This document shows positions 54,232 to 64,000 of a stretch of DNA of 64,000 bases, piece after piece; positions within the stretch are counted from its first letter, which is position 1, and every line of letters begins with the position of its first letter. The translations under genes were made by a program, and so were the position numbers. The notes beneath the pieces were generated by a model. That model saw nothing but the letters and a program-made list of their open reading frames with translations, was not told the DNA's origin and did not search any database. Source of the stretch: Demequina aestuarii (GTDB taxonomy: Bacteria > Actinomycetota > Actinomycetes > Actinomycetales > Demequinaceae); assembly GCF_000975095.1 (NCBI RefSeq), contig NZ_BBRD01000001.1, positions 362,714 through 426,713 on the forward strand. The letters are read 5' to 3'.

Positions 54232-56306
54232 GCGTCGTTCTCCTCGCTGCCCATCTCCTGGGCTTGGATCGCGGTGATCGCGACCGTGTTGACGATGTCC
54301 TGGACCGTGGCGCCGCGAGACAGGTCGTTGACCGGCTTGCGCAGTCCCTGGAGCACTGGCCCGATCGCGACGGCGCCCGCGGAGCGCTGGACGGCCTTAT
54401 ACGTATTGTTCCCCGTGTTGAGGTCGGGGAACACCAGGACCGTGGCACGTCCCGCCACAGGGGAGTCGGGGGCCTTGCTCGCGGCCACCGACGGCTCGAC
54501 GGCTGCGTCGTACTGCATGGGTCCGTCCACCACCAGGTCCGGGCGGCGCTCGCGGACGATGCGAGTCGCCTCCCTCACCTTGTCGACGTCGGACCCCGTG
54601 CCAGAGGAGCCGGTGGAGTACGAGAGCATCGCCACTCGCGGCTCGATGTGGAACTGTCGGGCGGTCTCGGCCGAGGAGATGGCGATGTCCGCGAGCTGCT
54701 CCGCGGTGGGGTCGGGGTTCACGGCGCAGTCGCCGTAGACGAGGACCCGGTCCGCCAGGCACATCAGGAACACCGAGGACACGATCGAGACGCCGGGTGC
54801 GGTCTTGATGACCTGGAACGACGGGGTGATCGTGTGCGCGGTGGTGTGGGCGGCGCCGGAGACCATGCCGTCCGCGAGACCCTCGAGCACCATCATCGTG
54901 CCGAAGAAGCTCACGTCCTGGATCACCTCGCGGGCCTGCTCAATGGAGACGCCCTTGTGCGACCGCAGGTCGGCGTACGTCGCCGCGAAGCGGCCGACCA
55001 GCTCCTCGTCGCCCGTCGAGACGATGCGTGCCTCGTCGATCTCGAGGCCCAGCTCCGCCGCGCGAGCGCGAATGGTCGGCTCTGCACCGAGGATGGTGAG
55101 GTCCACGACTCCGCGCGTCAGCAGGGTCGAGGCGGCGCGCAGGATCCGGTCGTCGGAGCCCTCGGGAAGGACGATGTGCCGGCGTGCGGCGCGGGCGCGG
55201 TCCAGCAGGTCGAATTCGAACATCAGTGGTGTGATGACGTCCGTACGGGCGACGTCGAGAACGTCGATCAGGGCGTCGGCGTCGACGTAGCGTTCGAACA
55301 TCGACAGCGCGGTGTCGACCTTCAGGGCGGAGTCCCTCGCGAGGCGGCCCCGGGTGGACCACGCGCGCCGGGCCGTCTCGTACGTGCCCAGTTCTGTCTC
55401 GATGATGGGCAGAGCGGAACCGAGACCACTGACCAGGCGGCCGATCGCCTCGGAGGACTTGAAGCCGCCATTCAGAATGATCCCGGCCAGCGCCGGGAAG
55501 CCCTCCGCGGCGTGTGCCGCCAGCAGGGCGAGCAGCGCGTCGGACCTGTCACCAGGGGTGATGACCACCGCTCCCTCACGGAGCCGCTCGATCAGGTGTT
55601 CGGGCATCATCGCGCCCACGGTGACGTCGCGCACTTCGCGCGACAGCAGGGACGCGTCGCCCGAGACCAGGGTGCCGTCCACCGCTTCCACGAGAGCGGA
55701 CAGCAGCGGCGCTACGAGAACGGGCTCCTCCGGGAGTGCACTCACGCCGATGTCGGCGGGAAGCACCGCACGCACCTCGTCCAACTGGTCGGGATCGCAG
55801 CGGTTGGCGAAGACGGCGGCGACGCGAGCATGGTGGTACTCGAGCTCTGACCGAGACTGCTCCACGACCTGCGAGATCTCGTGGGGCGTGCGGTCCCGGC
55901 CGTGGACCACGAGGGCGACGGGGGAGCCGAGGTTCGCCGCGATGCGCGCGTTGAACTCGAACTCGGCAGCTCCCGAGACGTCGGTGTAGTCGGTGCCGAC
56001 GATCACGACGGCATCGCACTTCTTCGCGACCTCGTGGTAGCGCGACACGATGGTGGCGAGCGCCTTCTCCGGGTCCTCGTGGACGTCGTCGTAGGTCACT
56101 CCCACGCTGTCCTCGTAACTGAGGTCGACCCCGTCGTGGCCGAGCAGCAGGTCGAGCACGTAGTCCGAGCCGTCGGCGACGCGCGCCACTGGCCGGAACA
56201 CGCCCACGCGACCAACGGTGCGGGTGAGCAGTGCGGTGATGCCGAGCGCGACGGTGGACTTGCCCGTGTGGCCCTCGGCGGAGGCGATGTAGATGCTTCT
56301 GGACAC
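54228..56306 (-). CDS. pta: Phosphate acetyltransferase (long, DRTGG type)
   Basis: Converts acetyl-phosphate and CoA to acetyl-CoA. The 692-residue long form has a BioD-like P-loop domain at the N-terminus (SIYIASAEGHTGKSTVALG), a DRTGG domain (about 215-330) and the C-terminal PTA_PTB catalytic domain (ARRHIVLPEGSDDRILRAA, then MVSGAAHTTAHTITPSFQ, then SYSTGSSGTGSDVDKVREA). I used GTG 56306 because GGAAGG lies nine bases upstream; ATG 56315 adds three residues. It is the first gene of pta-ackA. Confidence 0.95.
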   Translation of the reverse strand: MSRSIYIASAEGHTGKSTVALGITALLTRTVGRVGVFRPVARVADGSDYVLDLLLGHDGVDLSYEDSVGVTYDDVHEDPEKALATIVSRYHEVAKKCDAVVIVGTDYTDVSGAAEFEFNARIAANLGSPVALVVHGRDRTPHEISQVVEQSRSELEYHHARVAAVFANRCDPDQLDEVRAVLPADIGVSALPEEPVLVAPLLSALVEAVDGTLVSGDASLLSREVRDVTVGAMMPEHLIERLREGAVVITPGDRSDALLALLAAHAAEGFPALAGIILNGGFKSSEAIGRLVSGLGSALPIIETELGTYETARRAWSTRGRLARDSALKVDTALSMFERYVDADALIDVLDVARTDVITPLMFEFDLLDRARAARRHIVLPEGSDDRILRAASTLLTRGVVDLTILGAEPTIRARAAELGLEIDEARIVSTGDEELVGRFAATYADLRSHKGVSIEQAREVIQDVSFFGTMMVLEGLADGMVSGAAHTTAHTITPSFQVIKTAPGVSIVSSVFLMCLADRVLVYGDCAVNPDPTAEQLADIAISSAETARQFHIEPRVAMLSYSTGSSGTGSDVDKVREATRIVRERRPDLVVDGPMQYDAAVEPSVAASKAPDSPVAGRATVLVFPDLNTGNNTYKAVQRSAGAVAIGPVLQGLRKPVNDLSRGATVQDIVNTVAITAIQAQEMGSEENDA

Positions 56307-56403
56307 GCCTTCCATCCTTCCACGCGCGCGACAGGCGTGCTTGCGACGCAAGTCCCGGTTCCGGCCATGTCCGTCGGGGCAGTGTGTTTCGCGCCACACG
56401 CCG

Positions 56404-56460
56404 TTCCCGGCATCGGGGGCCTCCCCTACACTCGTCCCACCGATGGCAACCGGTGGGACG
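56404..56460 (+). promoter_or_regulatory. Promoter and operator-like repeat before DGC gene
   Basis: TTCCCG (56404-56409), 17 bases, TACACT (56427-56432). A perfect inverted repeat follows at once, CGTCCCACCG (56433-56442) and CGGTGGGACG (56451-56460) with an 8-base loop, covering the expected transcription start. It may be a repressor site or a 5' hairpin. Confidence 0.5.
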
Positions 56461-56516
56461 GTGCGTGCAGTGGCGTGCGCCGGAGAACGGGGCCACCGCG
56501 CGGGGGGAGTTGAAGC

Positions 56517-57656
56517 GTGGACATGATCGGGAGTCTCGGTCGACGACCCTTCCGGCGCGCCCTCGAGATCATCGTCAACTCGGGCGTGAGCGGACTGGAC
56601 CCGGTGCGCGCGCGGTCCGTCATGGGCGCCAACCGATTCTTCCTCATGAGTGCCGCCGTGTGCCTGCCGTGGGTGATCGTGATCGCTGCGGCGGACCCCC
56701 CGCTGACGCTCGTGCCCGCGCTGATGCACGTGGCGATGGTCTGCGGGTGGGTCGTGTGCGTGGACTTGAACCGACGTCGCCATTACGTGACCGCCTCCGT
56801 GATCGGCCTGACGTGGCCGATCGCTCAGTTCGCCTTCCTCTCGTGGATGTTCTCGAACGAGTCCGGCTTCCCGCTGCCCATGCTCACTGTGGGTGCCTTG
56901 GCGTTCCTGGTGTTCCCTCCGCACGAGTGGAGGGCCGGTGCAGGCGTCACCGCGCTCGCCGCCGGCATGCTGGTGGTGATGTACCTCCTCGAGAGCTTCG
57001 ACGAGCCAGAGGCAGCGGTGGGCGACCGCTGGATGGACCTGACCTCCGTGGGCAATGTGCTGTTGGTGGCGTTCATCCTGTCCGTGCTGGCGCTGTTCAA
57101 CAACCAGTACTTCGTGCGAGAGCGGCGACGCAATGACGACCTCCTCGGGGAAGCCCAGGTCGCCGCGCGCACGGACGCGCTCACGGAGGTCTACAACCGC
57201 CGCGGCATCGCCCCGCTGCTGTCCGACGCGGCGCGGTCGGGGGAGTACGCACTGGCGCTCGCGGATCTGGATCGCTTCAAGCGCATCAACGACCGCTTGG
57301 GTCACGGCGCGGGCGACGTGGTGCTGTCCAACGTCGCCCGCACCCTCGTGGATGCCGTCGGCGAGCGAGGCACCGTCGCTCGGTGGGGAGGGGAGGAGTT
57401 CCTCGTGCTCCTGCCCGGCATGTCGCTGACCGACGCCGTCGCCGTGATGGAGCGCGCGCGGCGTGCGATGGAGGAGGAGTACGGCGCCACCGCGTTCCTC
57501 GAGCCCGTGACCATCTCCGCCGGTGTCGCGCATGCGCGGCGCCACACCAGCAAGGAGGAGACGCTGCGGTTGGCGGATGCCAAGCTCTACGAGGCGAAGG
57601 CCTCCGGTCGCAACCTTGTCCTCGGCGCATCGGTCGCGCTGTCGGTGCTGGACTGA
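56517..57656 (+). CDS. Membrane diguanylate cyclase (GGDEF), no I-site
   Basis: A 379-residue protein. Six or so hydrophobic helices (about 35-195) are followed by a GGDEF domain (about 215-375): ARTDALTEVYNRRG, LADLDRFKRINDRLGHGAGD and the active-site ARWGGEEFLVLLPG. The RxxD product-inhibition site that normally precedes GGEEF by five residues is absent (the sequence there is GERGTV). It should make cyclic di-GMP without feedback inhibition. The GTG at 56517 follows a GGGGAG site; ATG 56523 is an alternative. Confidence 0.9.
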   Translation: MDMIGSLGRRPFRRALEIIVNSGVSGLDPVRARSVMGANRFFLMSAAVCLPWVIVIAAADPPLTLVPALMHVAMVCGWVVCVDLNRRRHYVTASVIGLTWPIAQFAFLSWMFSNESGFPLPMLTVGALAFLVFPPHEWRAGAGVTALAAGMLVVMYLLESFDEPEAAVGDRWMDLTSVGNVLLVAFILSVLALFNNQYFVRERRRNDDLLGEAQVAARTDALTEVYNRRGIAPLLSDAARSGEYALALADLDRFKRINDRLGHGAGDVVLSNVARTLVDAVGERGTVARWGGEEFLVLLPGMSLTDAVAVMERARRAMEEEYGATAFLEPVTISAGVAHARRHTSKEETLRLADAKLYEAKASGRNLVLGASVALSVLD

Positions 57657-57778
57657 CCGGGAGCCGGGGCGATGAACCACCCCTAGAGCGCATCGGCGTC
57701 GACGAGTAGTCTGGGACGGCGGCGCTCGTCGACGGCCTTCGCAGGCGGACTGCGCCGCAGCCGGTCGGGAGGGCATCG

Positions 57779-58981
57779 ATGAGTGGGGACCCTGAGCGAA
57801 GTGCGCGGGACCGTCACCTGAACGATGCTGTCGAGCGTCTGCTCGATCGGCGGGTGGGCCGCCTCACCGGCGAGGCCGGCCGCGCCGTCTCGACCACCCA
57901 CGGCATCGCCGTGATCGCGATCATCCTGACCCTGTCCTACATCGCCTTCTTCATGACCTACGACATGGCGATGTTCGGCACCCTGATCGCCTTCAACATG
58001 GTCGCCACGATCGCGTACGTGGCCTGCGTGCTGCTCGCACGGCTGGGGCGCCAGCTGGGCGCCGCACTTGTGACGTTCGGCACCGCAATCGTGCAGCTGG
58101 TGATGGCGTCCGCCTTCGTCGGCTGGGAGGCGGGCTTCCACCTCTTCATCCTGCTCGCCTGTCAGCTCGTGTTCATGGTGTTCACCGAGCGCCAGCGAGC
58201 GCTGAGGTGGGTCTCGGCATTCGGGGCGCTGTTCGGGTTCCTCGCCTGCCAGTTCCTGCTGCCCGCGTCCGGCGCGATCGTGCAGATGCCGCAGGTGCTG
58301 CTGACTACCCTGTTCTCGATCAACGTCCTCCTGATGTCGAGCATGCTGTTCATCGTGGCGGCAGTGAGCCATTTCCGGGCCGAGCGCGCACGGCAACGCG
58401 CGGCCGAGCTCGCGGCGCGCGCCGAGTACCTCGCCAACACCGATGCGCTCACGGGCCTGGCCAACCGCCGGCCGGTGATGGAGCGCCTCGAGAAGTTGTC
58501 CGTGCCCGGGGCGGCCCCCTATTGCCTCGCGATCGCGGACCTCGATCACTTCAAGGACATCAATGATCGCTTCGGCCACGCGTGCGGCGACCGGGTGCTG
58601 GCGGACATCGGCGCCAGGCTGAAGGCGAGCCTGCGGGTCACCGACGCGGTGGGAAGATGGGGGGGTGAGGAGTTCGTGTTCGTGATCACCGATGCTCAGC
58701 TGTCGGATGCCGCCGTGACGATGGAGCGCATTCGCGCCTCGATCGGGGATGCCTCGATCGCCTGCACAGGCCACGACCATCCCATCACCGTCTCCATCGG
58801 CCTCACCGACGGCGAGTATGACGGCAGCCCCCACCACGCCATCCGAAGGGCCGATGATGCCCTGTACGCGTCGAAGGCCGGGGGCCGCGACCGTGTGACG
58901 GTGATGAAGGCACCGTCGGCCGCCGTCGCCACCGAGGCCGCCTCTGCGCTGACGTCCACCAAGCCCCGTCGAGCCTCATGA
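57779..58981 (+). CDS. Membrane diguanylate cyclase (GGDEF) with I-site
   Basis: A 400-residue protein. About six membrane helices (40-205) are followed by a GGDEF domain: ANTDALTGLANRRPVMERL, IADLDHFKDINDRFGHACGD and GRWGGEEFVFVI. Here the inhibitory RxxD site is present (RVTD, five residues before GGEEF), unlike its neighbour. GGGAGG precedes the ATG, and TAGTCT (57707-57712) may be its -10. It overlaps the SURF1 gene by ATGA. No EAL or HD-GYP phosphodiesterase gene is in the window. Confidence 0.92.
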   Translation: MSGDPERSARDRHLNDAVERLLDRRVGRLTGEAGRAVSTTHGIAVIAIILTLSYIAFFMTYDMAMFGTLIAFNMVATIAYVACVLLARLGRQLGAALVTFGTAIVQLVMASAFVGWEAGFHLFILLACQLVFMVFTERQRALRWVSAFGALFGFLACQFLLPASGAIVQMPQVLLTTLFSINVLLMSSMLFIVAAVSHFRAERARQRAAELAARAEYLANTDALTGLANRRPVMERLEKLSVPGAAPYCLAIADLDHFKDINDRFGHACGDRVLADIGARLKASLRVTDAVGRWGGEEFVFVITDAQLSDAAVTMERIRASIGDASIACTGHDHPITVSIGLTDGEYDGSPHHAIRRADDALYASKAGGRDRVTVMKAPSAAVATEAASALTSTKPRRAS

Positions 58982-59763
58982 CGGCAGCGCGACGCATTCG
59001 CTGGGGGCATGTCATCCCGGCGACGGCCCTGGCGACGGCTGCGATCCTCGTGTGCGGCTCGCTCGGCTGGTGGCAATGGGGGCGCGCGTCAGAGCAGGGC
59101 GAGATCCGCCAGAGCGACCCCCCTGCCGCGATCGCTGACGTCGCCGCTCCCGCGACGACTCCCGGCTCCGAACAGGGGCGGGAGATCTGGGCCGACGGCG
59201 AGTACGCGAGCAGCGGCGTCGCGCTCATCCCCGACCGCGAGATCGACGGCGCCCCGGCCGTCCTGGTGGTGCGTCCGTTCACCGTGGCGGCCGATGCGAC
59301 CGGAACCGGGGAGCGCGCGACCCTGCCGGTGATCGTGGGCTGGCTCGCCCCCGAGGAGGTAGACGGCTTTGACGCGGGCGCGCCCGCAGACCGGCGCGTG
59401 ACCGGGCACCTGCGCTCAGGCGAGGGGGCCGCTCCGGCGCCCGACCCCGAGGAGGCGCCTCCTGAGGGGGCGTTCTGGGCCGACCGGCTGTCGCCCGCGA
59501 TCCTGGCGCAGGAGTGGGACGCACCGCTGTACACGACGCTGCTGAGCGCCGACGCGGCAGAGCCGGGACTGCGGCCGCTGCCCGCCCCCGAGGTCGAGCG
59601 CTCGCTGGACTTCCGATCACTCGCCTATGCGTTCGAGTGGTGGCTGTTCGGCGCCTTCTTCGCGTTCATTGCGGGCCGCTGGATACGGGACAATGGGTTC
59701 ATCGCGCGCGAGCCAGTGGACCCGGCCGGCGCTGCGGACGATCCCCACGGAGGACAGACGTGA
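58978..59763 (+). CDS. SURF1 family protein
   Basis: A 261-residue membrane protein of the cytochrome oxidase assembly factor type. The N-terminal helix (about 14-34) ends in GSLGWWQWGR, the SURF1 pattern of Trp-Gln...Arg. A periplasmic beta domain (VRPFTV, then VIVGWLAPEEVDGF) is followed by the C-terminal signature SLDFRSLAYAFEWWLFGAFFAFIAGRWIRDN. It probably aids heme a insertion into a terminal oxidase. It overlaps its neighbours on both sides, so it is co-translated with the GGDEF and DUF3817 genes. Confidence 0.88.
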   Translation: MTAARRIRWGHVIPATALATAAILVCGSLGWWQWGRASEQGEIRQSDPPAAIADVAAPATTPGSEQGREIWADGEYASSGVALIPDREIDGAPAVLVVRPFTVAADATGTGERATLPVIVGWLAPEEVDGFDAGAPADRRVTGHLRSGEGAAPAPDPEEAPPEGAFWADRLSPAILAQEWDAPLYTTLLSADAAEPGLRPLPAPEVERSLDFRSLAYAFEWWLFGAFFAFIAGRWIRDNGFIAREPVDPAGAADDPHGGQT

Positions 59764-60143
59764 CCGAACCCGCGCCCCAGGCCGCCACGCCGACCGCTAC
59801 TCCCGAGGCCGTGACGCCCGGCGTGCTGCTGCGCTATCGCATCATGGCGTTCGTCACGGGCACGCTGCTCATTCTGGTGTTCCTGGGACTGCTGCGTTAC
59901 CCGCTCGAGTGGTGGACGTCCTTCGAGACGACCACGTCGCTGAGGGAGTCGCTCAGCATCCTCTCCCAGGTCCACGGCTTCGTGTACGTGGTCTATCTCG
60001 TCACGGTGCTTCAACTGTGGCTCAAGGCGCGCTGGGGCTACGGCCGGCTCGCCACGCTGTTCTTCGGCGGCGTCGTGCCGCTGCTGTCCTTCTTCGTCGA
60101 GAGTCGGGTCACCCGCGAGGTGCGCGCCGGTCAGGAGTCCTGA
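59760..60143 (+). CDS. DUF3817 integral membrane protein
   Basis: A 127-residue protein with three hydrophobic segments and the family pattern VHGFVYVVYLVTVLQLWLK, ending in VPLLSFFVESRVTREV. It is the second DUF3817 member in the window. The GTG at 59760 overlaps the SURF1 stop. guaA starts three bases after it. Function unknown. Confidence 0.82.
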   Translation: MTEPAPQAATPTATPEAVTPGVLLRYRIMAFVTGTLLILVFLGLLRYPLEWWTSFETTTSLRESLSILSQVHGFVYVVYLVTVLQLWLKARWGYGRLATLFFGGVVPLLSFFVESRVTREVRAGQES

Positions 60144-60146
60144 GCA

Positions 60147-61718
<1,572 letters not shown>

Positions 61719-61745
61719 CCCCGCTCCACGCCCCGCACTCCCGCC

Positions 61746-61767
61746 TGAGCGCCCTCGCGGGCGCTCA
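61746..61767. terminator. Bidirectional terminator after guaA
   Basis: TGAGCGCC (61746-61753) pairs with GGCGCTCA (61760-61767) around a 6-base loop, between convergent guaA and the minus-strand membrane-protein gene. Confidence 0.7.
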
Positions 61768-61817
61768 GTGCCGGATCTCGCGCGTTCGCGTCTCCTAGCG
61801 GACCCTGAGTGTCGCGC

Positions 61818-62180
61818 TCAGGTGCGGCGCGAGTCGTCGTGGGGGAGCTCGGTCGTGGGGGCGACGTCGAGGCTGCTCGTCTCGTCGACGTCAGGGCCCG
61901 ACGCGGACTCGGCGGGCCGGACGGGCTCCACCCGCTCTTCGACGGTGGGAGCGGTGGCGCGGGAGATCTCCCGCTGGCGGCCGATGCCGGACACGGCCGC
62001 GGACACCAGCAGCCACCCGCCGATCGCAGCGAGCACGATGATGGCGGCGAGCTCCAGGTCGATCTCGTAGCCGGAGTACGACGCGATCAGGAGGCCTCCC
62101 ACCCCCGTGACGAGCAGTCCCCAGAGGGCGCTCGAGATGCGCTGGCCCGCACGGCGTCGGATGGCAGCTGTGGCGCTCAT
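61818..62180 (-). CDS. Small two-TM membrane protein
   Basis: A 120-residue protein with two membrane helices (about 20-35 and 42-64, LELAAIIVLAAIGGWLLVSAAVSGI) and an acidic, Pro/Ser/Thr-rich cytoplasmic tail. It belongs to no family I recognise. It overlaps the end of the PspC gene by ATGA and is presumably a partner in the same envelope-stress locus. Confidence 0.7.
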   Translation of the reverse strand: MSATAAIRRRAGQRISSALWGLLVTGVGGLLIASYSGYEIDLELAAIIVLAAIGGWLLVSAAVSGIGRQREISRATAPTVEERVEPVRPAESASGPDVDETSSLDVAPTTELPHDDSRRT

Positions 62181-63877
62181 CGGGCCACCTCCTCGATGTA
62201 GAGGGCGGCGCCTTCTTCGCTCGTGACGGTCAGAAGGGGGTCGCCCGGGTTGGAGAGGACGCCGAGCCACGTCTCGGCTCCATCGGTCCAGAAGTCGCAG
62301 TACAGGTCTCGCTGGGGCCACAGGGTGGTCAGGCCGAGCGTGCCGTGGAGCTCGATGCTGGTGCCTTCGGGAATCGTGAGCCTGGTCACTCCCTCGCCGA
62401 GCTCGAGCGTCTCGTCCTGCATCAGCTCGTCGTACCGGATGCTGGTCTGCACCTCACCCAGGTCGTAGGGCTCCGAGGGGCCCCCCGTCGCGGATATCGA
62501 GGAGCACCCGGGCACGACTCTGATCACCGAGTAGTCATCCTCGAACGCTGTGGTGGCGTCGAAGGGTGGCCCCGCGGGAGTGGCGCTGACAATCGGCTCC
62601 GACTCCGGGCCGGACCCCTCGTCCACCGTCACCTCGACATCCCACCAGTCCCATGACTCGTCGTACTGCGCGCGGAGATCGTCGGCGTTCGCCGCGAGCG
62701 GTACTCCCGCGACCACGGCGAGGACGGACAGGAACCCCAGGAACCCCAGCCTGCGCCCCGACAGCGCAACCGCGATCAGCACGGCCCCCAGGCCGACGGT
62801 CACGATCGCACCCCAGGCGAGAACCGGGTGGACGGCGAGCCTGTCCATGCGCTCGACGTTGAAGACGATCGCCGCCGCGATGAACAGCACGCCCAGGAAG
62901 CCGAGGTAGCCGCCGCGTCCGGGGCCCGGAACGTGGGCCCGGGGCGGACTGTGCGGAGCGGGAGGCGCCGGCGGTACGGGCGCGGCCGATGCGTACGGTG
63001 CAGGCGGCACGGGAGGCGGAGTCGCGGGCGCTCCCTCGACGCGGGCCGCCCGTGGGTCGCCGGGCATGAGCGCGGGCTCCCACGGCTGCGGCGCGTGCAC
63101 GGCAGCCGAGTCGGCGGCCGATGCGCGGGCCGGCTGGCTCGCAGGCGCGGCGGCTCCGCTCGTGGCGGGGCCTTCGGCCGGCTGCTGCGCCCCGGCTGCT
63201 GCGGCGCCGGAGGCGCCCTCGCCCGGAGCGGGCGCAGTCGGGGAGCCGGCCGTCGATGGGTCGACGACCGCATCGGCCGTCCCGGGGCTCCCCGGCGCAC
63301 CGGGCGTGCCGGGGCCGCCAGACTCGCCGACGCCACCCGGAGGCGTCGCGGTGTCCTTCGAGCGCTTGACCAGCCAGACGATGAGCACGATGACGCCGGA
63401 GATCAGCAGGAGCGGGATCGTGATCGCGAGCAGCACGGCGATCCCACGGATGGCGTCGCCCAGACCGCCACCGTCGCTGAACATGCCGCTGTCCCAGATC
63501 CACGGGTCCATTCCGACTCCGAAGATGCTGGCGAACCCGCCGCTGTCCAGTGAGCCGAAGCCGAACAACGTCAGGACGGCGATGCCGAGCAAGGCGCCCA
63601 CGTTCGTGACGCCTCTGCCGAAGTTCTGGATGATGATGGTGCCGTGGCGGTCGGGGAGCAGCGCCCACGCGGCGGCATAGGCGAGCATCACGAATCCGGG
63701 CAGCATGATCGCTCCGAGCACCACGATGAGTCGCGCGGGCACGGCCGCCATCCCGACGCGGGCACCAAGTCCCTCGACGACGCCTCCCACCACGCCGTGC
63801 GCCCCTCTGGTGAGGCCCCACTGGCGGATCGTGGTGAAGAACGCTGCCTCCTTCTGGGGCTGCGGCTGCTCAGTCAT
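62177..63877 (-). CDS. PspC-domain membrane protein
   Basis: A 566-residue protein. The N-terminal PspC domain (about 20-80) contains GVVGGVVEGLGARVGMAAVPARLIVVLGAI and an AYAAAWALLPDR helix end. Three more helices follow, then a cytoplasmic Pro/Gly/Ala-rich linker of about 130 residues (190-325). Further helices lead to a C-terminal domain (about 420-566) that resembles the LiaF-like/DUF4097 beta region. The family senses or protects the membrane under stress. CGAGGAGAG precedes the ATG. Confidence 0.83.
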   Translation of the reverse strand: MTEQPQPQKEAAFFTTIRQWGLTRGAHGVVGGVVEGLGARVGMAAVPARLIVVLGAIMLPGFVMLAYAAAWALLPDRHGTIIIQNFGRGVTNVGALLGIAVLTLFGFGSLDSGGFASIFGVGMDPWIWDSGMFSDGGGLGDAIRGIAVLLAITIPLLLISGVIVLIVWLVKRSKDTATPPGGVGESGGPGTPGAPGSPGTADAVVDPSTAGSPTAPAPGEGASGAAAAGAQQPAEGPATSGAAAPASQPARASAADSAAVHAPQPWEPALMPGDPRAARVEGAPATPPPVPPAPYASAAPVPPAPPAPHSPPRAHVPGPGRGGYLGFLGVLFIAAAIVFNVERMDRLAVHPVLAWGAIVTVGLGAVLIAVALSGRRLGFLGFLSVLAVVAGVPLAANADDLRAQYDESWDWWDVEVTVDEGSGPESEPIVSATPAGPPFDATTAFEDDYSVIRVVPGCSSISATGGPSEPYDLGEVQTSIRYDELMQDETLELGEGVTRLTIPEGTSIELHGTLGLTTLWPQRDLYCDFWTDGAETWLGVLSNPGDPLLTVTSEEGAALYIEEVAR

Positions 63878-64000
63878 GGCTCTCCTCGGTCGTCGTGGCG
63901 TCGGGGACGCCGGTGCTGACTCCAGTGTCCGCTCCGCGCGGCGGCGGGCGCTATGAGGTACCTCCCTGATTCGACCCCTGATCCTCGTGCGGGAGGGACC
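63878..64000. other. Window end, upstream region of the PspC gene
   Basis: Upstream region of the PspC gene. An ATG at 63953 on the plus strand opens a frame to the end of the window (16 codons, starting MRYLPDSTPD) and might begin a divergent gene, for example a sensor kinase as at other PspC loci. Too little is present to call it. GAGGTACCTC (63955-63964) is a perfect palindrome. Confidence 0.3.

Noticed and set aside
56316..57776. Upstream extension of pta to 57776
   Set aside because: The extension is antisense to the GGDEF gene and has no homology. The family start motif SIYIASAEG begins at about 56300.
63953..64000. Start of a divergent sensor kinase gene
   Set aside because: Only 16 codons are present, with a weak ribosome site and no motif.

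Overview
The window is about 70% GC by eye, gene-dense and rich in GTG starts and 1-14 bp gene overlaps. It looks like a chromosomal segment of an actinobacterium, most likely in the order Micrococcales (a Demequina- or Cellulomonas-like lineage; the genus is a guess). Supporting this are a WhiB-family regulator beside guaB/guaB3, a perfect CIRCE operator before a lone groES, infA-rpmJ-rpsM-rpsK-rpoA-rplQ-truA without rpsD, and DUF222/HNH (13E12-type) sequence. No rRNA, tRNA or CRISPR array was recognised.

Layout. 0-1.3 kb: two small LRV-repeat proteins. 1.3-5.4 kb: the infA-to-truA ribosomal/RNA polymerase operon. 5.4-11.4 kb: a six-gene, fully overlapping operon for D-alanine chemistry at the cell wall (VanX-like D,D-dipeptidase, atypical alanine/serine racemase, D-Ala-D-Ala-type ligase, acyltransferase-3 membrane protein, NarL-type two-component pair). 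11.4-27.2 kb: rplM-rpsI-glmM, DedA, coaA, glmS-acpS-alr-tsaE-tsaB-rimI, tsaD, a GH3 hexosaminidase, groES. 27.3-38.9 kb: whiB, guaB, guaB3, map, glutamate dehydrogenase, an exonuclease, a flavoprotein-methyltransferase fusion with a divergent XRE-cupin regulator, hydrolases and an amidotransferase. 38.9-45.2 kb: a DUF222/HNH gene split by a 4.5-kb integrated element. 45.2-56.3 kb: the phosphoketolase / acetyl-phosphate locus (xfp, pta-ackA and a degenerate phosphoketolase-like protein) around an ABC exporter and an ABC-F ATPase. 56.4-64 kb: two GGDEF proteins, SURF1, DUF3817, guaA and a PspC-domain locus.

The most interesting part is 40.25-44.77 kb. A large serine recombinase, an HUH rolling-circle-type Rep, a small companion ORF, a two-TM coiled-coil protein and a TIR-domain protein lie between two reconstructable junctions. 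Removing 4,515 bp restores the reading frame of the DUF222/HNH gene across the junction. The deduced attP is an imperfect inverted repeat centred on the AA crossover dinucleotide. I read this as a small integrative replicon carrying a candidate TIR-based antiphage module.

Two further candidates deserve attention. One is the 5.4-11.4 kb operon, which resembles a VanT enzyme split into separate membrane and racemase proteins, with the Tyr of housekeeping racemases replaced by His. The other is a stand-alone phosphoketolase N-domain homologue that has lost its thiamine-diphosphate motif and lies beside ackA-pta. At the DNA level, several genes have a -10-like hexamer ending 6-8 bases before the start codon (predicted leaderless mRNAs), and the word GGCCGATGCG is strongly over-represented.
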